A stretch of DNA of 12,289 nucleotides from Asterionellopsis glacialis (Eukaryota; Bacillariophyta; Plagiogrammaphyceae; Rhaphoneidales; Asterionellopsidaceae), in the NCBI GenBank assembly GCA_014885115.2, contig WKLE02000162.1, positions 1 to 12,289 on the forward strand, in the 5' to 3' direction. Shown in pieces: positions 1 through 8,320 of the stretch (position 1 is the first letter of the stretch; every line of letters starts with the position of its first letter). The translations under genes were made by a program, and so were the position numbers. The notes beneath the pieces were generated by a model. It was given only the letters and a program-made list of their open reading frames with translations. It was not told the origin of the DNA and did no database searches.

Positions 1-41
1 CGATGCCTCTTGTCAGGCTTCTCCAACAACATCTGCACCTG
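1..41 (+). repeat. 41-bp sequence repeated inverted at the other window end
   Basis: Bases 1-41 are the exact reverse complement of 12249-12289, and the match stops at base 42. A third copy with three mismatches sits at 3881-3921. In all three places the bases encode the end of a Cys module and the start of its linker (DASCQA followed by P/T-rich residues). This is coding homology between modules of paralogous genes. Confidence 0.97.
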
Positions 42-3000
42 CAGCTGGTCCGTCAGTTGCTCCTGTTTCTGCGGCACCTGTTTCTGCAGCGCCTGTTATT
101 GCTCCCATCCCTGCACCAACGGTATTTCCAACTTCTTGGAATATTGGTGATCCAACAATTGATATTACAGGTGATTGGGTAATGCTGTACGCTCAAGAAG
201 GTGAAGAGACACTTATTCCTCGAGAAAAAGGGTCGATCATGAATTTTCAGCCTGCAATGCCTCTCCCAGCTGACACCTTCAATGAGAAAATCAACTGTCC
301 TCATCTAGAAGCTGATCTTCATGACTGGAATGATCCAACGCTGGAATGGCAATCATCAACCATTGCTGGTGGTCCGCAACCCGATGGAACTGATGTGACA
401 CTTCCTGCGAACACATCTGTCATTATTCGATCAAACATGCTTTCCAGCAGTAATGCTAGTCCTTATGGCAAGATCACAATACCGAGTGGGTCGCGGTTGA
501 TTTTCGATGACACTGGTCCCGAAGGAGAAGTAATCGAGCTTCATACCCTTGGAATTGGTGAGTCGCAGACTTCAATGTTTATGCTGTCTCTTTTGTCTTT
601 TGTTGACTAATCTGTTTGTAAACATCTTCATTGCAGTTGTTCATGGTGCTCTAGAGGCTGGCTCGCCAACCTGCCGCATTGACGGTCGTATTCAGATTAC
701 CTTACATGGGCAGCACGGTGGCACTGTTTCAGATCGTATTCTTGCTGAAAATGCTAGGAGCGATTGGACAATTAAGGGTATTGGTGAGTGTGAACCAAAA
801 AAGGAGTACATAATATATGTTTCTACGAATACATTTTGGTACTTACACCTACTGTTCTTCTTACAAAACTTTATTGTTGTGGTTTCAGTTGTTATGGATA
901 CTACTGAGGCTCGGTGGGATTTTCATGGTAAATTATACCACCCAACATGGACTAGATTGGCAGCTCACGTGCCAGGAAATACCCAAAACGAAACTACTGC
1001 ACCTCCAATTCGGAATTCGGTTTTGTTTTTACAAGACTGTGTAAACTGGCCAGATGAAGGTGAAATCATAATTACTACTTCCCGTATAAAGGACACTCGT
1101 GACTATAATTTCAATGAGAAGGTTACCATTGCTGCAAATGGTGTCCACTGTGTTACTGTTGACGGAAAACGTTACGGTCGAATAATGTTAACATCCCCTC
1201 TTGAGCACTACCATCATGCGGGAGCTCGCGAATACCAGTGCGAAGTCGGTTTGCTAACCCGAAACATCCTCGTACAGGGCAATGAAAGGAGCGACCCGAC
1301 GGACGACCAACCTCTCGAATGCTCTGCAAGCAGGTCCGGCTGGACTACAATGCCATGCCCAGGTACCTTCCTCACAGGATTTGGTGGTCATACGATAGTA
1401 GTAGGCCAAGGAGAGGGAAGGTTGCGTGGGATTGAGTTTTGGCGAATGGGGATGACTAATATTCTTGGTCGTTACCCGGTCCATTTTCACCACTCAACCA
1501 CTGGCCAGAAGGGTGAAGTTGCAGATTGCTCAGTGCACCACTCTTATTTTCGTGCTGTCACAATACATGATGCTTTCGCTTTAAGGGTTTCTAGGAATGT
1601 AGCCTACGACATCACTGGGCATGCTTTTTATCTGGAATCGGGAGTGGAAGAATTCAACCGTGTCGAGTACAATTTAGCTTCTTTTGTTCACGTAATTGAT
1701 GGTGCAGTCTTGATGGCAGGCACCGAACCTGGTTCAGAACAGACGGAGAATATTTTAGTCCCAGCCGACCATACTGCCTCTGGGTTCTATGTGTCGAATG
1801 TCCACAACTACATAATTGGAAATGCTGCCTCAGGAGGATGGGCAGGGATGAATTTTCCTGTCCTTCCAGAGCCAGCTGATAAAGATTTGAGATTCAACGG
1901 CGCTGTACCAAAAGACAGACCATCTCTCTTAATTACAGGCAACTCTGTACACTCAAGTTCGTGGTTTTCATCAAATTCCGGTTCTGTCTATGCAGGTGGC
2001 TCACTCTATTGGGAGGAGGACGATGAAATATCTCAAGTTCTCAAATACAACGCAGGTCGTGTTGGGACAACAAGACTAACCCGGACGACCAAAGATGAAT
2101 TTGGAAACGACGCTTGGTTTCATGTTGATAACACTACAGCTTGGCTTGTTGGAGTAGGAGCCACTGGATGGGGTAAAAGAAGCGAATATCAAGGCTTCGA
2201 AGTACACGACTTTCAACATAAAGCAATATTTGTGCTGTTCACAACTTGGCTTGATAACATTGTTATCAATTGCCGTACATCAAATGCACATCGTTTTCCA
2301 GCTGCAGGACAAGGAACTAATGAAGATTTATTAAATGCTGGAACTAGGTGGCCTGGTTTTCAGACATATGATCATCTTATGCAGCATATCTTGACAAACT
2401 GGAAAATTTCCAATTGCGGTGGGATTGCACGTGGGCTCAAACCGTGGGTGGAAGACGGTAAGGACGATAATGGTAACATGGGGCTTTTTACAATCCCTGT
2501 AAATGGATTTGCCCCCGAAATACAATTGATATCAAAGGGTACGGAATATGATTGGGACACTCTGGGAGGAAAATCATTTGTCAATGAGAGTATTTTCTTT
2601 GCAGCTTCGGGCAGCGAGGATTTCTATTCAATGCAGTACATGAGTAATTGGGAAGATGCTGATGGTTCTATGACTCAACGAGACACCGATACGGTGATGG
2701 GTCCTGCGCGAGCTGGGAGCTGGTGGCATCTAGACTACCGCCCTGGACGCTGTGAAGTTCGTGACCAATGGAAGTTTCCCCAACGTCTTTGTGATAAGGA
2801 GAATCGATCTCTTGCCTCCATGTTTACTGTTGTGATGCCAGAGAATGCAAAAGAAAGGAGTTCAGTCCCAGGAATGCTTGATTCCACAGCTGATATTCGT
2901 AAATTTCGACAAGGTTCAATGACGCATTTCGGATTGGAAGGAAATAGTTCCACTCTGGCTTGCACTCCACCAGAGTCGTGCGGGGAGACAACGTCAAGAA

Positions 3001-4301
3001 GCTGGGACCCCGACTTGACTGGACCATTCAACCACTCGAGGTATGGTGGATGGTACCTTTCATGGGACAAGGGCACGCCAGCTCATCTAACGATCAAAAG
3101 GATACAACTTGAACCCGGAGCTGTTATGCTCCAGGCGATGAGTGTCCCTGTCGGAATTCTCTCATCGGAGGTCCACCTTTGGGGTGAGTCACGTGGGCGT
3201 ACATATGATTACAATCTTGCTGGTAACATCGACGAGGTTCGCGGTGCCCCAAATGGCGACAAATACTGGCTTGATACTGTACACAATACGCTTTACTGGC
3301 GGGTCATTACAGGTTATGTCGACACTAATGGATCGTTTGATTGGATCAACAGACAAGAAAATGGACTTGATTCATTTTCTCGTGGTGGGCTTACAGTTGT
3401 AGACACAACAACAACAAATCAATTCAAGCTTCACATTAAAATAAACTGTGAAAAGGACGAGCTGGGGGCATTTTGTAACAGAAAGCCGAACTTCCAAGTC
3501 CCTGAAATGGGATGTCCATTAGGAGAAGTTATGGTGGCAATTGATATGTGTGGGGCACCGTGTGAACTTGATGGCAGCTGTTCGACAGAATCTCCAACCC
3601 CACAGCCTCAGACCAAAAATCCAACCAAAGATCCTACTAAAAGTCCGAGCTTGGTACCAACAAAGACACCCACTATGTCACCAACGAAGACACCAACCAA
3701 GGCACCAACGAAGACACCAACCAAGGCACCGGTTGTACAAAGATGCATTGATGATCCTACTTGGGTAGGGAAATTCAACTCAGATCATACATGCTCCTAT
3801 ATTGCACTTGAGTCTGAGATCCGTTGTAATTGGGAAGATATCAATGACGTAACTGCCTTGGTTGGGTGTCCAGCCACATGCGATGCCTCTTGTCAGGCTC
3901 CTCCGACAACACCTGCACCTGTTGCTGCTCCCACCGCTTCTCCGGTTTCTTCTTCGTGCATTATTTGCAGCGATGAAGTGACTCCATGGATGGCGGAATA
4001 CGATAAAGACTGCTCTACACCGTGGTTGATCAAGAAAAATTGCAACAATAAATCATACTGGATAAATAACAAATTTTGCCAGGAGAGCTGTTTCAATGCC
4101 GGATATGGATACGAGGGTGATATTTGTTGCGATTGCGAAGATGATCCCGCGTGGCATGTTGCGAATAGTGTGGATCACGACTGTGCTTTTGTTGCACTAG
4201 ATCCTGAACGTCGTTGCGATTGGATTGGTGTGGATTTAGTGCAAGCCAGGAGAAAATGCAAGGCTGCATGTGACCCAGCATGCAATATACAACGATTGTA
4301 A
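2..4301 (+). CDS. G8-domain / CEMIP-like right-handed beta-helix secreted protein with Cys-rich C-terminal modules (5' partial)
   Basis: Model: exons 2-557, 637-783 and 889-4301, giving 1371 residues and a TAA stop. The frame is open at the window edge, so signal peptide and start lie upstream. Order seen: end of a Cys module (DASC, residues 1-4); Ala/Pro linker to about 45; G8 domain about 107-210 (HDWNDPTLEW, then an AGSPTCRIDGRIQITLHG-type end); a WTRLA segment near 256; beta-helix with GRYPVHFHH at 428-436 and HAFYLESG at 479-486; PT-rich stalk about 1136-1184; Cys modules at about 1187-1236, 1258-1315 and 1317-1371. In animals G8/beta-helix proteins of this type include CEMIP and TMEM2, linked to hyaluronan breakdown. 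Here the substrate is unknown, and binding or cleaving an extracellular polysaccharide is inference. Both splice joins restore G8 and post-G8 homology (ELHTLGI/VVHGALEAG and KGI/VVMDTTEARW), which supports the model. It converges on an LRR pseudogene fragment. Confidence 0.88.
558..636 (+). other. Spliceosomal intron 1 of the G8/CEMIP-like gene
   Basis: 79-nt GT-AG intron with donor GTGAGT and acceptor TTGCAG, phase 1. It contains an in-frame stop (TAA at 608-610), so it must be removed. Splicing joins exon codons in a different frame from unspliced reading and reconstitutes the G8 domain across the junction. Confidence 0.9.
784..888 (+). other. Spliceosomal intron 2 of the G8/CEMIP-like gene (3n, stop-free)
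   Basis: 105-nt GT-AG intron, donor GTGAGT, acceptor TTTCAG, phase 1. Its length is a multiple of three and it has no in-frame stop, so the reading frame runs straight through it. The translated intron is aromatic and aliphatic rich, and does not resemble the flanking domain. Removing it joins KGI to VVMDTTEARWDFHGK, which fits the family pattern, so I treat it as an intron and not as coding sequence. Confidence 0.82.
3680..3727 (+). repeat. Two exact 24-bp tandem repeats encoding PTKTPTKA
   Basis: Positions 3680-3703 and 3704-3727 are identical 24-base units inside the PT-rich stalk. Imperfect copies of the same PTK motif lie just upstream from about 3610. The stalk separates the beta-helix from the C-terminal Cys modules and is probably an extended, O-glycosylated spacer (inference from composition). 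Such stretches vary in length by slippage. Confidence 0.9.
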
Positions 4302-4508
4302 TTACTACTACTAGTCAGTTTTAAACATCAAACTTCGTAGGATACAAGAACGAATGCTCTTGATCTCATTTGGTAAAGCTGCTTGAAGCTTCCAACGTGT
4401 TAGATTGTGGACTGTGTTTTACTTATAGTATTATACACAGCATATAATCTTTCGATCATCTGTCAGAATCTCAAAATGATTTATTCCGTCAGCTGTTATC
4501 CTCACACT
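4302..4508. other. Convergent intergenic region, left copy
   Basis: 207 nt between the stop of the G8/CEMIP-like gene and the stop codon position of the inverted LRR fragment. It is homologous, with small indels, to the inverted 11811-12006; shared blocks include the ACTACTACTAGTCA stretch just after the stop and a GCTGCTTGAAGC block near 4378. It must hold the 3' UTR and polyadenylation site of the G8 gene. No gene is seen in it. Confidence 0.75.
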
Positions 4509-4865
4509 TTAGTTCTTGCAGCTGTCGCAGCAATTGCATGCAACGTATGCAGAGCCATCGACCCCCCCTTCAATCTTTTTACAGTCTGCAGAAAAATATT
4601 TAATATGGTTCTGGTAGAGTCCCCCCGAAATCATTGTTATCTAAAAGAATTATCTCTGGTAGATATAAAGAGTGAAAGATGATGAGATGCACGAAGGGAT
4701 ATGCAAGAAGATGAGTTTGATAGTTTATATGATGAGAGTGGATTTGAAGATAATGTGGAAAGACGAAGGATATAATTTATTATTGCTACTTACTCAATTC
4801 TGTCAGTCCGGATACTTCTGTGGGTATGGTGTCGTGCATGATGTTGTTTTTCAAACTCATAACCT
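4509..4865 (-). pseudogene. LRR gene fragment: copies of exons 6 and 7 of the intact LRR gene, disabled
   Basis: Exon 6 copy at 4865-4794 (72 nt, frame intact, one LRR), intron copy at 4793-4656 (138 nt, same length and same GT-AG ends as the intact gene), exon 7 copy at 4655-4509. Exon 7 is 147 nt against 170 in the intact gene: a 23-nt deletion after the PEP motif shifts the frame, and a TAA stop appears at 4602-4600. The acceptor before exon 6 has changed from AG to TG (4867-4866). The C-terminal ACDCC-type cap and final stop are still recognisable beyond the deletion. No exons 1-5 are present upstream; instead a Cys-module remnant begins at about 4885. This is a non-functional duplicated tail. 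Confidence 0.9.
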
Positions 4866-4875
4866 CAGTGTATAA

Positions 4876-4998
4876 AATAAAGAGGTGCGACACATATTGT
4901 ATCACGACTGTGCTTACGTTGGACTTGATCCCGGAACTCGTTGCAGTCTTGGTAAAGATGCTTACAGGTCTATCTGCGAACCTGGATGTAATGATTGA
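4876..4998 (+). pseudogene. Orphan remnant of the Cys-rich C-terminal module
   Basis: Frame starting at 4876 gives YHDCAYVGLDPGTRC, then C-x3-C-x3-C and a TGA stop at 4996-4998. This aligns with the last module of the G8 gene (DHDCAFVALDPERRC, then CKAACDPACN and stop), with 13 identical bases around TCACGACTGTGCT. No start, linker or upstream module is attached, and a stop lies just upstream at 4873-4875. I read it as the leftover 3' end of a third Cys-module gene cut by the duplication junction. It could instead be a terminal exon of a gene whose other exons I cannot see. Confidence 0.7.
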
Positions 4999-5187
4999 GT
5001 TGAATTATGTCTCGGATGGAATCTTGCAAATCTAGAAGATAAAAAAAATCGTAAACACAAATAATTATGGAATGCAATCCATCATGAACTAAAATTCAAA
5101 CCTATTTTTTTGCTTAATATTTGTAATTTTCAAGGTAACAGAATTCCCACTAGTCCCCAACTATTCCTTCACCCATCGCGATCCTCT
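4999..5187. other. Intergenic, AT-rich, 3' flank of the helicase gene
   Basis: 189 nt between the Cys-module remnant and the helicase stop. It should hold the helicase 3' UTR on the minus strand. It contains a run of eight A at 5041-5048 and a T run near 5106. Nothing coding is recognised. Confidence 0.6.
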
Positions 5188-7494
5188 TTACGTGCTCATG
5201 TAGCTTGACATGTCGATCTCGTCAGGAAGCTCCGGGATGTTAACCTCAAAGCGGCTCTGGACTTTTTCTAGGATTTCTTGGTCAGCAGGGCTCGAAATGA
5301 AAGAAATCGCAATACCTTTGGTACCGAAACGACCAGCACGGCCGACACGGTGAAGAAATTGATCGGAATCGTCGGGGAAGTCATAGTTAATAACAACATT
5401 CACACGTTCAATATCAATACCACGACCAAACAAATCAGTCGATACAAGAATACGAGCATTGAATTCCTTGAATGACTTGTACTTGGCAATACGTTCTTCT
5501 TGCTTCATACCGGCGTGAATGCAGATTGAGGGAAAGTTGCATTCTGTCAAGAGCTTATTGAGCTCGTTCGCACGTGCAACCTTGGAAACAAAGATTACAA
5601 CCTGATTGAACTCGAGAACATCAAGAAGATCATTCAATTTGCGATTTTTTTCTGCTTCGGCAAGTTTGGTGTAGTAAAGCTGCAAACCATGAAGGGTGAG
5701 TTTCGTTTCATCGTCAACGTAAATCTCCATTGGATCTTGGCAAAACTTCTTGCAGACAGGACGGATTTCCTTGCTAAGAGTAGCACTAAACAACATCACT
5801 TGCTTCTCGTGAGGGGTCATACGGAAAATTTCTTGGACATCCCTACGCATATCTAGTGCTTCTAACATCTTGTCACATTCGTCCATCACAAAATGTTTAA
5901 TATGATCAAGCTTCAAGCTCTTTTCACGTGCAAGACCGAGGATACGTCCTGGGGTACCCACAACAATATGAGGGCAATCGTTCTTGAGAATATCACGGTT
6001 CGTCTTGATATTAACCCCACCATAAAATACTGCCGTTTTCACATCAGGAAGATACTTGGAGAAACGTTCATACTCGTGTGCAATCTGAAACGCAAGCTCA
6101 CGGGTGTGACATAGTACGAGGACAGAAACCTGGTTTTCGCCCTCGGGAAAGGCGGAGGGGTTGAGTTGGTGCAAGGTAGCAAGCACAAAGACAGCCGTCT
6201 TTCCCATACCAGACTTGGCTTGGCACACAATATCCATTCCCAATACAGCCTGAGGAATGCATTCGTGCTGAACTTCAGATGGATGCTCAAAACCACAATC
6301 AACTACTGCACGAAGACATTCAGGTTTCAAAAGAAAGTCCTTAAAGCCAGATGCGTGAATTCCAACATAGTGACCCCTGATGATGAATACGTCCGACGGA
6401 ACGGAAGTGGGAAAAAACAATCGGAGAAGGAATGATTGAATAAATACAAGATAAAAGAAGAAACGCCGCAATTTTCAAAAACAAAACAAAAGCCAGCAGT
6501 TTTCGTAGATGCCGTCGTCCAAAAAAAGCTCATGACGCCCGGTAACAATCAAAAGATTTCTGCAACTGCAGCTGCAGCTGCTAGTCAAATCATATATATC
6601 ATTGACTATAAACCTTGAAGGGTTGGCAGTCTCCAGCGGTTGTCCCCAGATCAACGTTTAAGAAAGTTCCACGGTAGCTTGATTCTGTAGTCACAGGTTC
6701 AAAACAACCGCCCTTTTCTTGGCCAAAATGATGTATTTAAACCTTGTCAAATGAACCGTTCTTTCGATGCCTTCGCAACATAAAATAACAACGTGGGTGA
6801 TGATAGTTGCCTGTGGTAGTCCATACGCCTTACACGTTTTGCGGTCAAATAATCAAAGTCCATTCTACCACCGTGCTGCTAGACTTTAATCATATAAGTC
6901 AGTCAAACTACGTCCCATTCAACACCGATAACGTTGTAATAAAAAGACTCATCATCCCTCCCTTGTGTGAGATATTATCAAGAAACATTTCAGAGACGTT
7001 CACAGGAAGATTGACTTCCAATTGTAATGCAACCTACTAGCTAGCATATCAGAAACCGTGGTATAGCTTCGCTGGCTTTGTTTATAAACGCAAATCATCA
7101 ACCATAAAAGAGAAACGGGGGGAACTCACTTCTTGGTATCTTTGCTATCGGAGGCGGGGGTTTTCTCTGCTGTGACATCGGCGACTTCCTGTATTTGTTT
7201 GTACGTGACAAGATTGCAAAAAGAATTAAAAAAGAAAAAAGGTGAGTATACCAGTTGTTGCAAGACTAGAGATATTGTGGTTGTCCCCACCACCAAATCA
7301 TGAGATTGTGACTCTAGTTTCGCAATTTTTTGAGGGGGGGGGGACCCGGAAAAGATACGATCTCCTCCGATCACACTGCATTGTCCACAATGACAGCTGC
7401 TGACTATAGACGATCTACGAGTCCTCCTCCAACAGGCACGCACCTCTCCCTCGTCGTAATCAACGAGATCATCATCGTGTTCGTTATCAGCCAT
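5188..7494 (-). CDS. UAP56: DECD-box RNA helicase, UAP56/Sub2/DDX39 family
   Basis: Spliced model, minus strand: exons 7494-7444, 7188-7130 and 6376-5188, total 1299 nt, 432 residues. The family works in spliceosome assembly and, as part of TREX, in nuclear mRNA export. Seen: N-terminus [17 protein letters not shown], matching the acidic UAP56 start; [10 protein letters not shown]-motif near 65-73; AKSGMGKT (motif I) 90-97; HTRELAFQ (Ia); TPGR (Ib); DECD (II, 202-205) in place of DEAD, diagnostic of this subfamily; SAT 234-236; [10 protein letters not shown] (V); [10 protein letters not shown] (VI). All catalytic motifs are intact and length matches the family (about 428). The start was chosen because the exon 1 and 2 joins give [13 protein letters not shown], the conserved region before the helicase core; a long unspliced reading with a hydrophobic N-terminus starting at 6471 is intronic. 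It sits between two surface-protein genes, with no functional link evident. Confidence 0.95.
6377..7129 (-). other. Long intron 2 of the UAP56 gene
   Basis: 753 nt, donor GTGAGT at 7129, acceptor CAG at 6377, phase 2. This is several times longer than the other introns here (79-255 nt). It includes a CTGCAG/CAGCTG-rich stretch near 6560-6582 and a pyrimidine-rich tract before the acceptor. No convincing gene is seen inside. A weak box C/D-like spacing near 6955-6899 on the minus strand was considered and rejected. Confidence 0.85.
7189..7443 (-). other. Intron 1 of the UAP56 gene
   Basis: 255 nt, donor GTGCGT directly after codon 17, acceptor ACAG before GAAGTCGCC, phase 0. It contains a run of ten G on the plus strand (7334-7343) and the long hairpin described separately. 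Confidence 0.85.
7258..7325 (-). other. Predicted hairpin in UAP56 intron 1
   Basis: The arms 7258-7271 and 7312-7325 are complementary over 14 positions. In the minus-strand RNA this gives 12 Watson-Crick pairs, one G-U pair and one A-C mismatch. A second small stem (GTGGT with ACCAC, 7-nt loop) lies within the 40-nt loop. This is seen by eye only, and function is unknown. Confidence 0.5.
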
Positions 7495-8303
7495 GGTGTT
7501 GAATAAGTAGAGAAACAAGAAAAGTAAACGGAAAGTCAAGAGGAACAGGCCTTGGAAAGGTAGGTCCGTGCTCGATCAAAAAAAAGGATAATATAAGAGA
7601 GAGAAGATTTATGCGGAGAGATAGAGTCAAAATACCGTTTGGTTTGACGACTCCTGGTTTCGATGGAGGGTCGGAGAGATACCAATAGATTCCAATTCCA
7701 ACAAGGCCCTGCACTACTCTGATCTCGTAGATTCCTACTGGTACCGACCGTGAAATCATCACCCAGGTCAGCATGCAGTGGCCAGCATCCAGCAAAAACT
7801 GATACAGGTACATAAATTACACGGAGGTAACACATGTACCATCTAGTATATAAGGAAGGTGTATAGGACAAGTGTAAGACAATGTACCAATTCACTTTGA
7901 GATCAAGCAATGCAATATCGTCGCCAATGGTTATTTTCTGTCCTTCGTCCGCTCAGTCGATTACCGAACTTGTCCAACCTATTATATCATGTACAATTCT
8001 ACATACGATTTTGACTTTTATTGTCTAAGTATGATGTGATGAAGACGAGAATGCCGCGCCGGCTTGCGTCCGTTCCATACATAAAGTACATAGTCATAAT
8101 TCTTGTACCAGGTAAGGTACCTGGTAGGCAGGTACCTGGTACGTGTACCAGGTAGGTCCTAACTACGGTATGTTGTACTCTCCTCTACCTGGTACATAGA
8201 GCCAGATAGATTCTTGTGGTACCTGCGGCGGCGGTTGCGGCGGTCGATGCGAGAAACATAAAACAACAGATTATAGTATTTTTATTGATTTAGACGATGT
8301 ACG
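7495..8303. other. Divergent intergenic region between UAP56 and the LRR gene
   Basis: 809 nt holding both promoters and 5' UTRs. Open frames here (for example 7487-7910 on minus) resemble no protein I know and are taken as chance. A TATATAAGG at 7847-7855 on plus could be a TATA element, but it is about 450 nt from the LRR start, so this is weak. The notable content is the TACCWGGTA repeat cluster at 8107-8195, followed by a GCGGCGG-type stretch at 8225-8243. Confidence 0.6.
8107..8195. repeat. Cluster of five TACC(A/T)GGTA sites forming inverted repeats
   Basis: Copies at 8107-8115 (A form), 8119-8127 (T form), 8134-8142 (T form), 8147-8155 (A form) and 8186-8194 (T form). A and T forms are reverse complements of each other. 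8134-8155 is a near-perfect palindrome: two 10-base arms (TACCTGGTAC and GTACCAGGTA) around GT. 8107-8127 is a second inverted pair. The cluster is 110-200 nt upstream of the LRR start codon. It could be a binding-site array or a structured 5' UTR element; sequence alone does not decide. Confidence 0.75.
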
Positions 8304-8320
8304 ATGTTGTCAACTTTTGA
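8297..8320 (+). other. Seven-codon uORF overlapping the LRR start
   Basis: ATG at 8297 opens seven codons ending in TGA at 8318-8320, in a different frame, overlapping the LRR start at 8304. If the mRNA starts upstream of it, scanning ribosomes meet this ATG first, which would lower initiation at 8304, or favour the next in-frame ATG at 8340 (residue 13). Whether the transcript includes it is unknown. Confidence 0.4.

Larger units (their letters stand above)
4140..4884 (+). repeat. Left arm of imperfect inverted repeat (convergent gene-end cassette)
   Basis: This arm holds the last Cys module of the G8 gene, its 3' flank, and the inverted LRR terminal exons. It is homologous to 11412-12170 in opposite orientation. 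Identity is high in the LRR part: 4 differences in the 72-nt exon and 5 in the 138-nt intron by eye. It falls in the intergenic part, where indels occur. The right end is near 4884, inside the intron before LRR exon 6. The left limit is blurred because the right arm switches to matching the module at 3744. Confidence 0.88.

Noticed and set aside
2735..3076. Minus-strand ORFs of 67-113 aa inside the G8 gene
   Set aside because: They are shadows of a well-supported coding exon in the opposite frame, with low-complexity or unrecognisable products.
549..4301. Single uninterrupted gene starting at 549
   Set aside because: The G8 domain begins well upstream in another frame. The intron at 558-636 joins the frames, and the ATG at 549 overlaps exon 1 out of frame.
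4672..4875. Similar small ORFs at 4672-4875 (+) and 11421-11624 (-), looking like a conserved small protein pair
   Set aside because: They are antisense to LRR exon 6 and its intron in both arms of the duplication. They resemble each other only because the DNA was duplicated.
5188..6471. Helicase starting at 6471 with a hydrophobic N-terminus (signal or transit peptide)
   Set aside because: The first 32 residues of that reading are intron 2 read through. The acidic UAP56 N-terminus is found in two upstream exons that splice in frame.
6893..6960. Box C/D snoRNA candidate in UAP56 intron 2 (ATGATGA at 6955-6949, CTGA at 6902-6899, minus strand)
   Set aside because: The terminal stem is only about three weak pairs, no clear C'/D' pair is present and I could not match the guide to rRNA. 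The motif spacing alone is expected by chance.
7847..7855. TATATAAGG as the LRR promoter TATA box
   Set aside because: It lies about 450 nt from the start codon, with no supporting initiator or transcript data. It is mentioned only as a weak possibility in the region entry.
7487..7910. Two overlapping minus-strand ORFs in the divergent intergenic region
   Set aside because: No recognisable motifs, and they overlap each other and the UAP56 5' end. They are probably chance open frames in 5' flank.
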